Shown here: positions 27,003-35,648 of the stretch, one piece after another
Layout: each line of letters starts with the position of its first letter
How positions within the stretch are numbered: position 1 is the first letter of the stretch
Assembly: GCA_020629135.1 (NCBI GenBank)
Contig: JAHDDX010000004.1
Span: forward strand, 1 to 64,000
DNA: 64,000 nucleotides
Source of the DNA: Hellea sp.
GTDB taxonomy: Bacteria; Pseudomonadota; Alphaproteobacteria; Caulobacterales; Maricaulaceae
Reading direction: 5' to 3'
Notes under the pieces: generated by a model
Told to the model about the DNA's origin: nothing
The model's database searches: none
What the model saw: only the letters and a program-made list of their open reading frames with translations
Program-made: the position numbers and the translations under genes

Positions 27003-27089
27003 TGGTGAATCACCCTTGTGTGGGGTGACCAAGCATTCAGTCCTAAGTGGGACCTGAACGCTGGGCTCTGTAGTCCGCTGCAGAGCCCA
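27003..27089. ncRNA. candidate structured RNA: three consecutive hairpins
   Basis: Between the esterase and the convergent hydroxylase, three hairpins follow one another: TGG..TCACCC/GGGTGA-CCA (27003-27031), TTCAG-TCC/GGA-c-CTGAA (27036-27058) and TGGGCTCTG/CAGAGCCCA (27062-27089). The compact series with almost no unpaired bases between is more than a terminator needs. Downstream only AATTTGCTT follows on the plus strand, a weak T-run. It may be a small RNA, a riboregulator or an elaborate convergent terminator. Confidence 0.45.
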
Positions 27090-27103
27090 ATTTGCTTATA
27101 AAA

Positions 27104-28054
27104 TTACTTTTCTAACAAAGATTTTGGCAATCCTGGTGTCCCCAATTGATCGGGATGATTTTTAATATATTGCTGCTTTATGTCGACGCTGCCTGTTCTG
27201 GACCCGTCATGAGAATAACCTGGCGGGGCAAATACATATCGAAAGCGTTCACGAATTGTCAGGCCCCTTGCAAAAGCGTCTCTAAATATATTGACCATTT
27301 CAATAAAGGCGATCTTGACCGGATTAAATGTGCCAACAGGTTTAACAATCCCATAGGTAATATCTTCTGCGTCCAATTCAGGCACAAACGTCCCGAAAAT
27401 CCGGTCCCAGACAATAAAAATACCGGCAAAATTTGCATCCAGATATCTGGGGTTTGTCGCGTGATGCACGCGGTGGTGACTAGGCGTATTAAAAATGGCT
27501 TCAAACCATTTGGGCATTTTATCAATGGCTTCGGTATGGATCCAGAATTGATAGATAAGATTGATCGACCCAACAAATCCTAACAAATAGGGATGAACAC
27601 CCAAAAGCACGAGCGGTGAAGATAAAATGAAAAATCCGGTTAGCGGGCTGTTCCAGGGCTGTCGTAAAGCTGTGGTTAAGTTGTAATGTTCGGACGAATG
27701 ATGAACGACATGGGCGGACCAGAACCAGCGGATTTTATGCGCGGCGTAATGTTTCCAGTAATACAGAAAATCCTGCGCGATGAGTGCGCCCAAAACGGCC
27801 CAGATTCCAAAGCCCCAATCCAAAAGCCTGAACTTCCACACCCACATCAGAAAGGTTAAGCTGAGGAGAGCGAGTAATGCATCACTGATTAAATTTCCAA
27901 CTCCCATAGACATTGACGCGAAACCGTCTCGCTTTTCATATCGCCCTCTAAGCACTTTTGTGGATACACCCCACCATTCCAGGGCAACAAAAAGTACAAA
28001 AAAGGGCGCCGCAAATAATAAGAGCGGTGGATAATCTGGCCAAACTTCGGTCAT
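27104..28054 (-). CDS. sterol desaturase / fatty acid hydroxylase family protein
   Basis: This membrane-bound di-iron oxygenase (316 aa) has about five hydrophobic helices and the His clusters of the family: WKHYAAHK, WSAHVVHHSSEHYN, and SHHRVHHATN. Such enzymes hydroxylate or desaturate lipids such as carotenoids, sterols, hopanoids or fatty acids; which one is not evident. It is a single leftward gene convergent with the lipid operon, and neighbouring lipid genes fit a role in membrane lipid modification. The ribosome binding site is weak. Confidence 0.93.
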   Translation of the reverse strand: MTEVWPDYPPLLLFAAPFFVLFVALEWWGVSTKVLRGRYEKRDGFASMSMGVGNLISDALLALLSLTFLMWVWKFRLLDWGFGIWAVLGALIAQDFLYYWKHYAAHKIRWFWSAHVVHHSSEHYNLTTALRQPWNSPLTGFFILSSPLVLLGVHPYLLGFVGSINLIYQFWIHTEAIDKMPKWFEAIFNTPSHHRVHHATNPRYLDANFAGIFIVWDRIFGTFVPELDAEDITYGIVKPVGTFNPVKIAFIEMVNIFRDAFARGLTIRERFRYVFAPPGYSHDGSRTGSVDIKQQYIKNHPDQLGTPGLPKSLLEK

Positions 28055-28305
28055 AGCTTATCAAACTATAACACTTCGAAATGTCAATTGAATGCAATGC
28101 CGCATATCTGACTGAAAAAATAGCTTTTCATTTGCCATAAATCCGCCAAAATCAGAGTTCATTAACGTTAAAGTTTTATGTGGACATTTATCGGTTTCTG
28201 AATAGATTTCGGCACTTTCTCTGAAGAAAACCCTTCGGGCGCGCTCAGGATCTGTTCATCGAAAATAGCGTGACTTAAAACCGTTTAATACAGTTAGGGC
28301 ATCAT

Positions 28306-30120
28306 ATGTGCGGGATCATCGGAATTGTCGGTAATGCCTCAGTTACGGACAGGCTTATTCAAGGTCTAAAAAGGCTGGAATATCGAGGCTATGACAGTGC
28401 CGGTGTCGCTGTTATCAGTGACGGAAACCTGCTGCGCGAACGCGCGGAAGGCAAAATCGCGGCCCTTGAAGCCAAATTGGGTTCAAATCCGATCGACGGT
28501 CCAGTCGGAATTGCGCATACGCGCTGGGCGACACATGGGGTCCCCAATGAAACCAATGCCCATCCTCATTTCGCAGGTCGGGTTTGTATTGTTCACAACG
28601 GTATAATTGAAAATTTTCTGGATCTTCGTCAGTCATTGAACGGTCGGAATTTTCGCACCGAAACAGATACCGAGGTGGTCGCCCATTTGGTTGATGAAGA
28701 AATGTCAAATGGTGCAAGCGCCAAAGAAGCCTTTCAATCCACATTGGCAAAACTAAAAGGCGCCTACGCATTTGGTATGGTGATCGACGGAGAGGATGAC
28801 AAACTTTTTGCGGCACGCGCAGGATCACCTTTGGCGATCGGTATTGGCGACGGCGAGATGTATCTCGGCTCGGACGCCTTGGCACTGGCCCAATTGACGT
28901 CGGACCTTGTCTATCTTGAGGAAGGGGACTGGGCGATTTTAACATCAGATGGCTATGAAATTTTTGACCGACACAATAATGCCGTAGAGCGGGATGTCAC
29001 CGTTATTGTTGGCGGCCCAGCAATGGCGGACAAAGGAGGTTATGCTCATTACATGCTCAAGGAAATTCACGAGCAACCGGAAACAGTCAGCCGAACCCTG
29101 TCAAATTATATCGACGAATTTCGGCAAACACCGTCTTTGCCAACCGACATAGATTTCGCCGAAATCGATAGAGTGATATTGGTTGCCTGTGGAACAGCAT
29201 CTTTTGCAGGCGAAGTGGCGAAATACTGGTTTGAGCAAGTTGCGGGTCTCGCGGCTGATGTCGACATCGCGTCAGAATTTCGATATCGCAAACCTGTTTT
29301 ATCAGAAAATTCTCTATTTATAGCTGTGTCCCAGTCTGGAGAAACAGCCGATACGCTTGCAGCTTTACGATATTGCAAATCTCATGGTGTTAAGACGGCC
29401 GCCTTAGTCAATGTCATGACGTCAACAATGGCGCGAGAGGCTGATATTGCCCTCCCCACCCATGCTGGTCCAGAAATCGGCGTCGCTTCAACAAAAGCAT
29501 TCACGTCTCAACTGACCGCCTTGGCCGCTTTAGTAATTAAAGCCGCGTCTGACCGTAAGACCATCGATAGTGAAGCCGTGTCAGATCACATCAAAGCGCT
29601 TATGAGCGTTCCAGGCCTGATCGCCCAATCCCTGCAGGATGAACCCCATATTCAAGAGGTCGCCAAAACCCTAACCAGCGCCGAACATGCGTTCTTCCTA
29701 GGTCGGGGCCAATTTGTCCCGATCGCATTTGAGGGAGCGCTCAAGTTAAAAGAAATATCCTATATCCATGCTGAATCATATGCAGCCGGCGAACTTAAAC
29801 ATGGCCCAATCGCCCTGATCGAAGACGGCACGCCCGTCGTCGTCGTTGCGCCCATGGATGAATTATTTGAAAAAACCCTCTCAAATGCGCAGGAAGTAAT
29901 CTCTCGCGGGGCTGAGATTTACATGGTGACAGACAAAGCTGGTCAACAACATGCGGCTGGAGCCGCCCGACATATACTACAAATCCCAGAATGCCATAAT
30001 TTTGTTTCTCCGATTTTGACTACGATTCCTTTACAACTTTTAGCGTACTATACGGCCGTTCATTTAGGAACGGATGTGGATCAACCTCGAAATCTGGCCA
30101 AATCCGTAACTGTTGAATAA
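28306..30120 (+). CDS. glmS: glutamine-fructose-6-phosphate aminotransferase (isomerizing)
   Basis: GlmS makes glucosamine 6-phosphate from fructose 6-phosphate and glutamine, the entry to amino-sugar and peptidoglycan synthesis. The 604 residues start MCGIIGIVGNASVT, with the catalytic Cys as residue 2 of the glutamine amidotransferase domain, followed by RLEYRGYDSAG and HTRWATHG. Two SIS domains follow (ACGTASFAGEVAKYW, SQSGETADTLAAL) and the C-terminus ends PRNLAKSVTVE. AGGG precedes the ATG. It is cotranscribed with galU 26 bases downstream. No glmS ribozyme is visible in the leader. Confidence 0.98.
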   Translation: MCGIIGIVGNASVTDRLIQGLKRLEYRGYDSAGVAVISDGNLLRERAEGKIAALEAKLGSNPIDGPVGIAHTRWATHGVPNETNAHPHFAGRVCIVHNGIIENFLDLRQSLNGRNFRTETDTEVVAHLVDEEMSNGASAKEAFQSTLAKLKGAYAFGMVIDGEDDKLFAARAGSPLAIGIGDGEMYLGSDALALAQLTSDLVYLEEGDWAILTSDGYEIFDRHNNAVERDVTVIVGGPAMADKGGYAHYMLKEIHEQPETVSRTLSNYIDEFRQTPSLPTDIDFAEIDRVILVACGTASFAGEVAKYWFEQVAGLAADVDIASEFRYRKPVLSENSLFIAVSQSGETADTLAALRYCKSHGVKTAALVNVMTSTMAREADIALPTHAGPEIGVASTKAFTSQLTALAALVIKAASDRKTIDSEAVSDHIKALMSVPGLIAQSLQDEPHIQEVAKTLTSAEHAFFLGRGQFVPIAFEGALKLKEISYIHAESYAAGELKHGPIALIEDGTPVVVVAPMDELFEKTLSNAQEVISRGAEIYMVTDKAGQQHAAGAARHILQIPECHNFVSPILTTIPLQLLAYYTAVHLGTDVDQPRNLAKSVTVE

Positions 30121-30146
30121 ACAAAAACGTTACGCGAGGAAGCATC

Positions 30147-31028
30147 ATGAAACCTATTCGTAAGGCTGTTCTGCCTGTTGCGGGACTGGGCACGCGTGTT
30201 CTTCCAGCGACTAAAACCATCCCGAAGGAAATGATGCCAGTCGTTGATCGGCCCGCATTGCAATATGTTGTCGATGAGGCCAGGGAAGCTGGAATAGAAC
30301 ATTTTGTATTTGTGACCGGACGCAATAAAGGGGCGATCGAAGATTATTTTGACCGGGCTTTTGAACTGGAAGCCACCCTAAGAGATAAGAATAAATCAGA
30401 TATCTTAGACCGCATTACCGCAGAAATTCCGGCAGCAGGAACCACCAGTTTCGTACGACAACAAAGCCCATTGGGTTTAGGGCATGCGATTTGGTGCGCA
30501 CGCGATGTTATTGGTGACGAACCATTTGCGATTTTATTACCCGATGTGATTGTCAAAGCTGCGCCAAGCTGCCTGGCCCAAATGGTCGAAGCCTATAATC
30601 AAGTCGGCGGCAATATTATCGCCGTTGATCCGGTTCCGATGGACCGAGTATCTTCCTACGGGGTAATAGCGCCGAAAGCGGGATCTGATACCTCTCAAGC
30701 ATTGATAGAGATGGAGGCCATGGTCGAAAAACCACCTCAGGCCGAGGCTCCGTCAAATCTAAAGATAACTGGGAGATATATTTTACAGCCCGAAATCATG
30801 AAATTACTTTCGGACCAAGCCGCAGGCGCGGGCGGAGAGATTCAGCTTACGGACGCGATGGCCCGCCTCATGCAAGATCAATCTTTCTTTGCCTATAAAT
30901 ATGATGGTCTGGATTATGATTGCGGGTCAAAACTGGGTTATTTCGAAGCAGTCCTTGCCTTTGCGCTCGACCATCCCGAAATCGGAATTGACGCCAGGGC
31001 CCTCACCAAGAACATGCTCTCCGAGTAA
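30147..31028 (+). CDS. galU: UTP-glucose-1-phosphate uridylyltransferase
   Basis: GalU makes UDP-glucose from UTP and glucose 1-phosphate. The 293 residues show the nucleotidyltransferase motif PVAGLGTRVLPATKTIPKEM, then LQYVVDEAREAGIE, the sugar-binding DYDCGSKLGYFEA near the C-terminus and LLPDVIVKA. GAGGAAG lies before the ATG. Its placement after glmS and before an AGE-family epimerase points to UDP-sugar supply for cell surface glycans. Confidence 0.97.
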   Translation: MKPIRKAVLPVAGLGTRVLPATKTIPKEMMPVVDRPALQYVVDEAREAGIEHFVFVTGRNKGAIEDYFDRAFELEATLRDKNKSDILDRITAEIPAAGTTSFVRQQSPLGLGHAIWCARDVIGDEPFAILLPDVIVKAAPSCLAQMVEAYNQVGGNIIAVDPVPMDRVSSYGVIAPKAGSDTSQALIEMEAMVEKPPQAEAPSNLKITGRYILQPEIMKLLSDQAAGAGGEIQLTDAMARLMQDQSFFAYKYDGLDYDCGSKLGYFEAVLAFALDHPEIGIDARALTKNMLSE

Positions 31029-31046
31029 ATGCCGAGCTGACCGGGA

Positions 31047-32165
31047 ATGACACCCGACATAAAATCCCAAACCGACTGGCTTATATCTTGGGTCACAGAT
31101 AAAGCTTTACCATTCTGGGCTAGCACAGCTATTGATAACCAAGGCGGGTTTTACGAAGACCTTGATCTCTCAGGACAAGCTCGAACCCATGTCGTGCGTC
31201 GTTTTCGCGTGCAAGCGCGTCAGTTATATGTTTATGCGCTTGCAACCCAATTGGGCTGGATCGACGGTCGGGAAATTCTAAGAACCGGCTTTGATTTCAT
31301 GATGGACAAAGGGTTTGAGGTGGATAATCAGCTTGGCTTCATTCATCTACTCAATGCAGATTATTCGGTAAATGATCCAAAGCGAGATCTATATGACCAT
31401 GCTTTTTATCTTTTGGCGGCAGCCTGGGTCCACCGTGTCATAAATCATCCGAAATCTATCTCGTCCCAAAAAGCAATCTTGTCATTTCTTGAAAGTGATC
31501 TCAGATCCGAAACCGGCGGCTGGAAAGAAGGATCTCCATCCCAACTTCCAAGGCGACAAAACCCGCATATGCATATGTTTGAAACCTGCCTCAACTGGAT
31601 GGCTATTTCAGATGATGAGCACTGGAGAACGCTTGCCGACGAGATTTTAGATTTGTTCAAAACTCGTTTTTTCGACCCTAAAACACATTCTATAATCGAA
31701 TTTTTTGAAGCTGATTGGACACCCTTAAAAGGCCGCCAGGGAAAGTCACGTGAACCCGGTCACGCCGCTGAATGGATTTGGCTGTTACGATGGTATCAAC
31801 GCCAAACGGGTGTCGATACGTCACAATATTCAAATGCGCTTTATAATAAACTTAACATGCGAACTGATATATTTCTAAATGACGAAGAAAATTCAGATGA
31901 TAAGGTCTTACGAAACACCAAACGTCTTTGGTGTCAGACCGAATTAATCAAAGCGCATTTGGCACAAGCAGAAAGTGGAATAAGTGGCGCTGCAGAAATG
32001 GCCTCATCCCTAATGTATGGATTTCGTCAAACCTATTTAAATGAAAATGGCACCTGGATTGATCAATTGGATCATCAAGGACGACCTTGTGCAAACACCA
32101 TTCCTGCCAGTACATTTTACCATATCATCTGTATGATCAGCGAAGCGCGTAGACTTTGCAACTAG
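31047..32165 (+). CDS. AGE family epimerase/isomerase
   Basis: The 372-residue protein fits the N-acylglucosamine 2-epimerase fold (alpha6/alpha6 barrel): RRFRVQARQLYVYALATQLG, DLYDHAFYLLAAAW, NPHMHMFETCLNWM, EPGHAAEWIWLLRWY and TKRLWCQTELIKAHLA. Members include epimerases of GlcNAc and cellobiose and aldose-ketose isomerases of mannose or glucose; the substrate here cannot be fixed. It starts 18 bases after galU, consistent with the sugar operon. Its last four bases overlap the end of the convergent membrane gene. Confidence 0.9.
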   Translation: MTPDIKSQTDWLISWVTDKALPFWASTAIDNQGGFYEDLDLSGQARTHVVRRFRVQARQLYVYALATQLGWIDGREILRTGFDFMMDKGFEVDNQLGFIHLLNADYSVNDPKRDLYDHAFYLLAAAWVHRVINHPKSISSQKAILSFLESDLRSETGGWKEGSPSQLPRRQNPHMHMFETCLNWMAISDDEHWRTLADEILDLFKTRFFDPKTHSIIEFFEADWTPLKGRQGKSREPGHAAEWIWLLRWYQRQTGVDTSQYSNALYNKLNMRTDIFLNDEENSDDKVLRNTKRLWCQTELIKAHLAQAESGISGAAEMASSLMYGFRQTYLNENGTWIDQLDHQGRPCANTIPASTFYHIICMISEARRLCN

Positions 32166-32722
32166 TCACTTTTGTGAGTTTCGGGTTTTACTGAAATTTC
32201 GAGCACATCAATGTTTCGATTTTTGCCTTCAGGGTCCGGCCAAATTCCAAAGTAAAAGAAGTCGTCTCCTTGAACATTTTTCTTCGCGATATGAGTAAAG
32301 ATGTATTCTTCAAATTCACCGGTTAGCTCAAATTTTTGCCACGGCTTGGAAGACGCTGGCGAGAAAAAACCCGACTGAAAATAACTATTACCATTCTGAT
32401 CTGATTTTCTTACTTTCAAAGAAAAGTTCAATTTTATTCCATCGTAATAATCCTGATAGGTTTTTGGAATGGCCAAAAATATACCCGCAGATGGAGCTTC
32501 CTTATGAGTTGCGCTTGAACTCAATCTTGCAACAGGGCCAGCTTGTGTTTCTATTACTTTCAAATGATTTCCTGGACCGACGACCAGACGACTAAAACCG
32601 TCTCCGCGAATTGTAATACCTTGTGCCGGGTCAATGTCTTCGGTTTCCCCAATCGAGACAGCAATAAAAATCATCGCGCCGGCAATGAGCATAATCAATG
32701 GATAAAACAGCCAATCCTTCAT
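32162..32722 (-). CDS. membrane-anchored beta-rich protein of unknown function
   Basis: I do not recognise a family. The 186-residue product has one N-terminal transmembrane helix (WLFYPLIMLIAGAMIFIAV) followed by a strand-rich extracytoplasmic domain (GITIRGDGFSRLVVGPGN, DGIKLNFSLKVRKSD, DFFYFGIWPDPEG) with the look of a jelly-roll or carbohydrate-binding sandwich. It is downstream of the Hsp70-like gene in the same orientation with 39 bases between, so it is likely the third gene of that operon. Its end overlaps the epimerase end by four bases. The start has no strong ribosome binding site. Confidence 0.75.
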   Translation of the reverse strand: MKDWLFYPLIMLIAGAMIFIAVSIGETEDIDPAQGITIRGDGFSRLVVGPGNHLKVIETQAGPVARLSSSATHKEAPSAGIFLAIPKTYQDYYDGIKLNFSLKVRKSDQNGNSYFQSGFFSPASSKPWQKFELTGEFEEYIFTHIAKKNVQGDDFFYFGIWPDPEGKNRNIDVLEISVKPETHKSD

Positions 32723-32761
32723 GGGATGCTGATAAGCGATCCGCGTTAAGTCCGCTACTGT

Positions 32762-34669
32762 TTAGATCAGAAAAAGAACCGCGCGATCATCGGCGCGTTC
32801 CGCCAGAGCCCGCTCCAAAGTCGATATCAGCTCCGAAGTAAATTTTTCGGTAGCGGCCAGGTCCCAGGCTTCTTTAACGGCCTCGATCAATTCAGGTCGC
32901 TGTTTTTTTATGGCACGTCGAATGCGACCATCCGTCAGAACCTTTCTTGCAATTACAGGGACATTTGCACTCTTAAACCTACCGGAAAGTGCCTTTTTCC
33001 CGGCCATATAGCCGCCCCCTGCCAAAACACCGCCAATGATCAAACCAATAGGGTTCGCAAGTAAAGGCGCCAGGAGATTGGCCTTCGCTAGAAGCGCACC
33101 AACAATCAATGTGGTAATGGTTGTGCCTGCAATGGCTGTATCGGTCTCAAGACTGGCAATGCGCGGGGCGTCTACGCTCATCCCTTCAAGGTATTGACTA
33201 ACATGCTGACTATCATCAAGTGATAGGACCATAGCGGGTAAACCATGTTCCCGGCAGAGCGGATCAGTATCCTGTTCGATATCGCGTTGGAGTTCCGAAA
33301 ACCATTCATCAATGACGGGTCGCAGGCTTTGGCTGGCTTTTTCGCTTCCAAGCCAATCACGGATCTGCATTTCGAGGACTTCGTCAATGTCGTCTAAACT
33401 TGCGATACGGCCAGACCGCCAATCTCTGAAAATCGGAATCATAACTTCGTGAGAAAGTGCGTCAATGAGCTTTGGGCCCAAACGCTCCCCGAGATTTAAG
33501 CTCGCCGCTTCAGCCTTTTTATAGATATCCCCCTTGGGTGCCATCAGGGTCGCGACCGCGGATTTGAAACTGGCATGAAGATATTCAAAACGACCCAACC
33601 AGGCCAAGCCCCGGGCAATGGCAAATTCCGGCTCAGCGCCCAAGATAACCTTGGCCCTTGGGAAAGCTTTTTCACAAGCTGGTCGAATAAGCGGTAGACG
33701 TGACGCACCACCTGTCAAAAGAACCGTTTCCGGCGCCCGACCACCCAGCATCTCCAAGGCTTCTTTCAAGGCATAGTTAAAAGCATCCGGCCAGGTAAAG
33801 CCGTTCAACGCCTCAAGTGGTGTGTTTAAGATCGTATCCGCATCCGTTTTATCCAACCGGATTTCAAATAGAACGCCCCGGTCAATCGGCAGCCGCTTGA
33901 TAATTTCGACCGGCATTTCCTGACCGTTGAAATATTGTTCTTTGGCCAGTCGGCACCAATATTCCATGATCGGCTTATAATGCGGGAACTTGCGGATTAA
34001 CTTTTCGATCTTGGGCTTGTCTGTTTGTCGGGCCAGATTGAGCTTGAAAATTTCACTATCCAGCAGACCTGATCCCAATACGTTATGTCCAACGTCTTCG
34101 GCGTCGAGGTCCTGACAATAGGTGAAATCTGTCGTCGATGAACCGACATCGACAATTAAAACGCTCGACTTGGCTGCTTCCAAAGACAGATATCCCTGCT
34201 CCAAGGCCGTCATCAAGGCTGCGCGGCTTTCGGGTACAACGCGCACTTGTTTTAGACCAGAATTTTCAAACAGTTCCTTATATTGTTCCCGTTCGGTTTG
34301 GCTCCAGCCAGACGGACAGCCGATAATAAATTGAGAGGCCTTTAATCCCTGAATTTTCTTTTCAGTTTGAAGGTCACTGATTAGCGTATTGGCAAATAGC
34401 TCCGTGGGTCGTTTGATATCGGGGTCTGAAACATCGCGTCCTTTGAATTTCACCCACACATCAGGCTTGTCACCCATAACGGATAGGTTGACGGCATCCG
34501 AACCAATTTTGATCCCTGATTTGGTTTTTGCAACAGCCGTGACAAAGCTCTTTTGGCCGTGAAAATCCAATATTTCCGGTTCTCGCATGGACCGGGCATA
34601 GGCTCGCCCAAGAGCGGTTTCACCATGCCCCAGATCAAATCCGATAAATTCAATTTCAGGACTACTCAT
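32762..34669 (-). CDS. atypical Hsp70-like ATPase with hydrophobic C-terminal segment
   Basis: The first 380 residues form an actin/Hsp70-type ATPase: phosphate 1 FIGFDLGHGETALG, phosphate 2 VLIVDVGSSTTDFTY (about residues 170-184) and adenosine motif LLTGGASRLPLIRP (about 315-328). After this, instead of the DnaK substrate-binding domain, there is a helical region, then a hydrophobic, Gly-rich segment (about residues 506-556, with LIVGALLAKANLLAPLL and GLIIGGVLAGGGYMAG), then a basic helical tail. I use ATG 34669 (635 aa), which overlaps the upstream stop as ATGAGTAG, showing translational coupling. The hydrophobic segment suggests membrane insertion or association. It is not DnaK, HscA or MreB; function unknown. 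Confidence 0.87.
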   Translation of the reverse strand: MSSPEIEFIGFDLGHGETALGRAYARSMREPEILDFHGQKSFVTAVAKTKSGIKIGSDAVNLSVMGDKPDVWVKFKGRDVSDPDIKRPTELFANTLISDLQTEKKIQGLKASQFIIGCPSGWSQTEREQYKELFENSGLKQVRVVPESRAALMTALEQGYLSLEAAKSSVLIVDVGSSTTDFTYCQDLDAEDVGHNVLGSGLLDSEIFKLNLARQTDKPKIEKLIRKFPHYKPIMEYWCRLAKEQYFNGQEMPVEIIKRLPIDRGVLFEIRLDKTDADTILNTPLEALNGFTWPDAFNYALKEALEMLGGRAPETVLLTGGASRLPLIRPACEKAFPRAKVILGAEPEFAIARGLAWLGRFEYLHASFKSAVATLMAPKGDIYKKAEAASLNLGERLGPKLIDALSHEVMIPIFRDWRSGRIASLDDIDEVLEMQIRDWLGSEKASQSLRPVIDEWFSELQRDIEQDTDPLCREHGLPAMVLSLDDSQHVSQYLEGMSVDAPRIASLETDTAIAGTTITTLIVGALLAKANLLAPLLANPIGLIIGGVLAGGGYMAGKKALSGRFKSANVPVIARKVLTDGRIRRAIKKQRPELIEAVKEAWDLAATEKFTSELISTLERALAERADDRAVLFLI

Positions 34670-35558
34670 TATCTGAGTCCCAGACCGTGCCACGGCGGAT
34701 AAGTTGATCACCGGCTATTAAGGCCGGGGCTGCCTGTCGAGCTTGGTCCGTTCCGATACCAGGCAATATGTCAAAATATTTGGCCGTCTTTTTAGTGTAA
34801 TCCAGTTTGGTTACGCCTTCTGCCGCCAGAACAGATTCGAGCTCTTGCCCGATCAGTTTGAGCGCAAAATCACCGTCGCTGGCATCGCCGGCCTCTAACA
34901 AACCCTGAACAAGTGTCATAAGACGATCATCGTCGCGCCAATGGGTTTGCGCGGTCGGCTCAGCCAATCGCAATATAATATGATCGGCTGTCTTCAAGCC
35001 CTCTGATATTGCCGTCAGATAGCCGCCCATATTTGTCTTAACTTGGGCTTCCGCTCGCATTGATCGACCTGAACGATCTTCCAAACGCGTATTTTTTGAA
35101 AATCCCGGCAAACGGCTCATCAATGCAGTTAAATTTTTACGGTCTAGCGCCCGGATTAAGGAGAGCAATCCAACGCTTAAAATAGCGGTTCGAGATTCTT
35201 CCAAAAACCCATAAACAAGAAGCGCACCCGCAACGCCAAAAAAGGCCGTTTGACCAAACCAATTGGTATTCTTTTCCCGCGGAACTTCGTGCCAGACAAT
35301 ATCCGCACCCATAGATTGATCCAATATACTGGCGCCGCTTTTAATCATCTCAACGAGCCAAAGCCCGGCTTTTTGAAGTTTGGGATCAGTGACCCCGTCG
35401 ACAAATCGCGCACCCGTCCGATCCAGGGCCCGACGCGTCTCGGATACAATCATGGCCGCGGAGACCTGCTCCTTTGAAAGTCCATCCAGCAAGGCCTGAC
35501 GTTCAGGTTCAAACGCCTTATAAAGAGACGGAGGAGTATTAATGAGGTTTTGGCTCAT
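34662..35558 (-). CDS. partner protein of the Hsp70-like ATPase, unknown function
   Basis: This 298-residue protein has no family I know. It is mostly helical, with a central membrane segment pair (FGQTAFFGVAGALLVYGFL and TAILSVGLLSLIRAL), an N-terminal helical part of about 110 residues and a C-terminal helical part of about 150 (MTLVQGLLEAGDASDGDF, LDYTKKTAKYFDILPGIGTD). It is first in the operon and its stop overlaps the start of the Hsp70-like gene by eight bases, so both are probably made in fixed ratio and may form a membrane complex. It is divergent from xerC with 90 bases between the starts. Confidence 0.8.
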   Translation of the reverse strand: MSQNLINTPPSLYKAFEPERQALLDGLSKEQVSAAMIVSETRRALDRTGARFVDGVTDPKLQKAGLWLVEMIKSGASILDQSMGADIVWHEVPREKNTNWFGQTAFFGVAGALLVYGFLEESRTAILSVGLLSLIRALDRKNLTALMSRLPGFSKNTRLEDRSGRSMRAEAQVKTNMGGYLTAISEGLKTADHIILRLAEPTAQTHWRDDDRLMTLVQGLLEAGDASDGDFALKLIGQELESVLAAEGVTKLDYTKKTAKYFDILPGIGTDQARQAAPALIAGDQLIRRGTVWDSDNE

Positions 35559-35648
35559 GGGCCTGATGTTGGCATGGCTTGCCCAACTGTCAAGGTAAGT
35601 CCCTGTTTTAAAAAGGCTTCGTTAACGCTGTTCTGTCAGGCTGTGTTC

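Noticed and set aside
28162..28171. TTAACGTTAA as a CtrA box
   Set aside because: The CtrA site needs TTAA halves seven bases apart; here they are two apart. It remains only a short palindrome.
28055..28305. glmS ribozyme in the glmS leader
   Set aside because: The conserved ribozyme core was not visible, and this class is mainly known from Gram-positive bacteria.
32762..34669. DnaK or HscA
   Set aside because: The substrate-binding domain and DnaK signatures are missing and the tail is hydrophobic.
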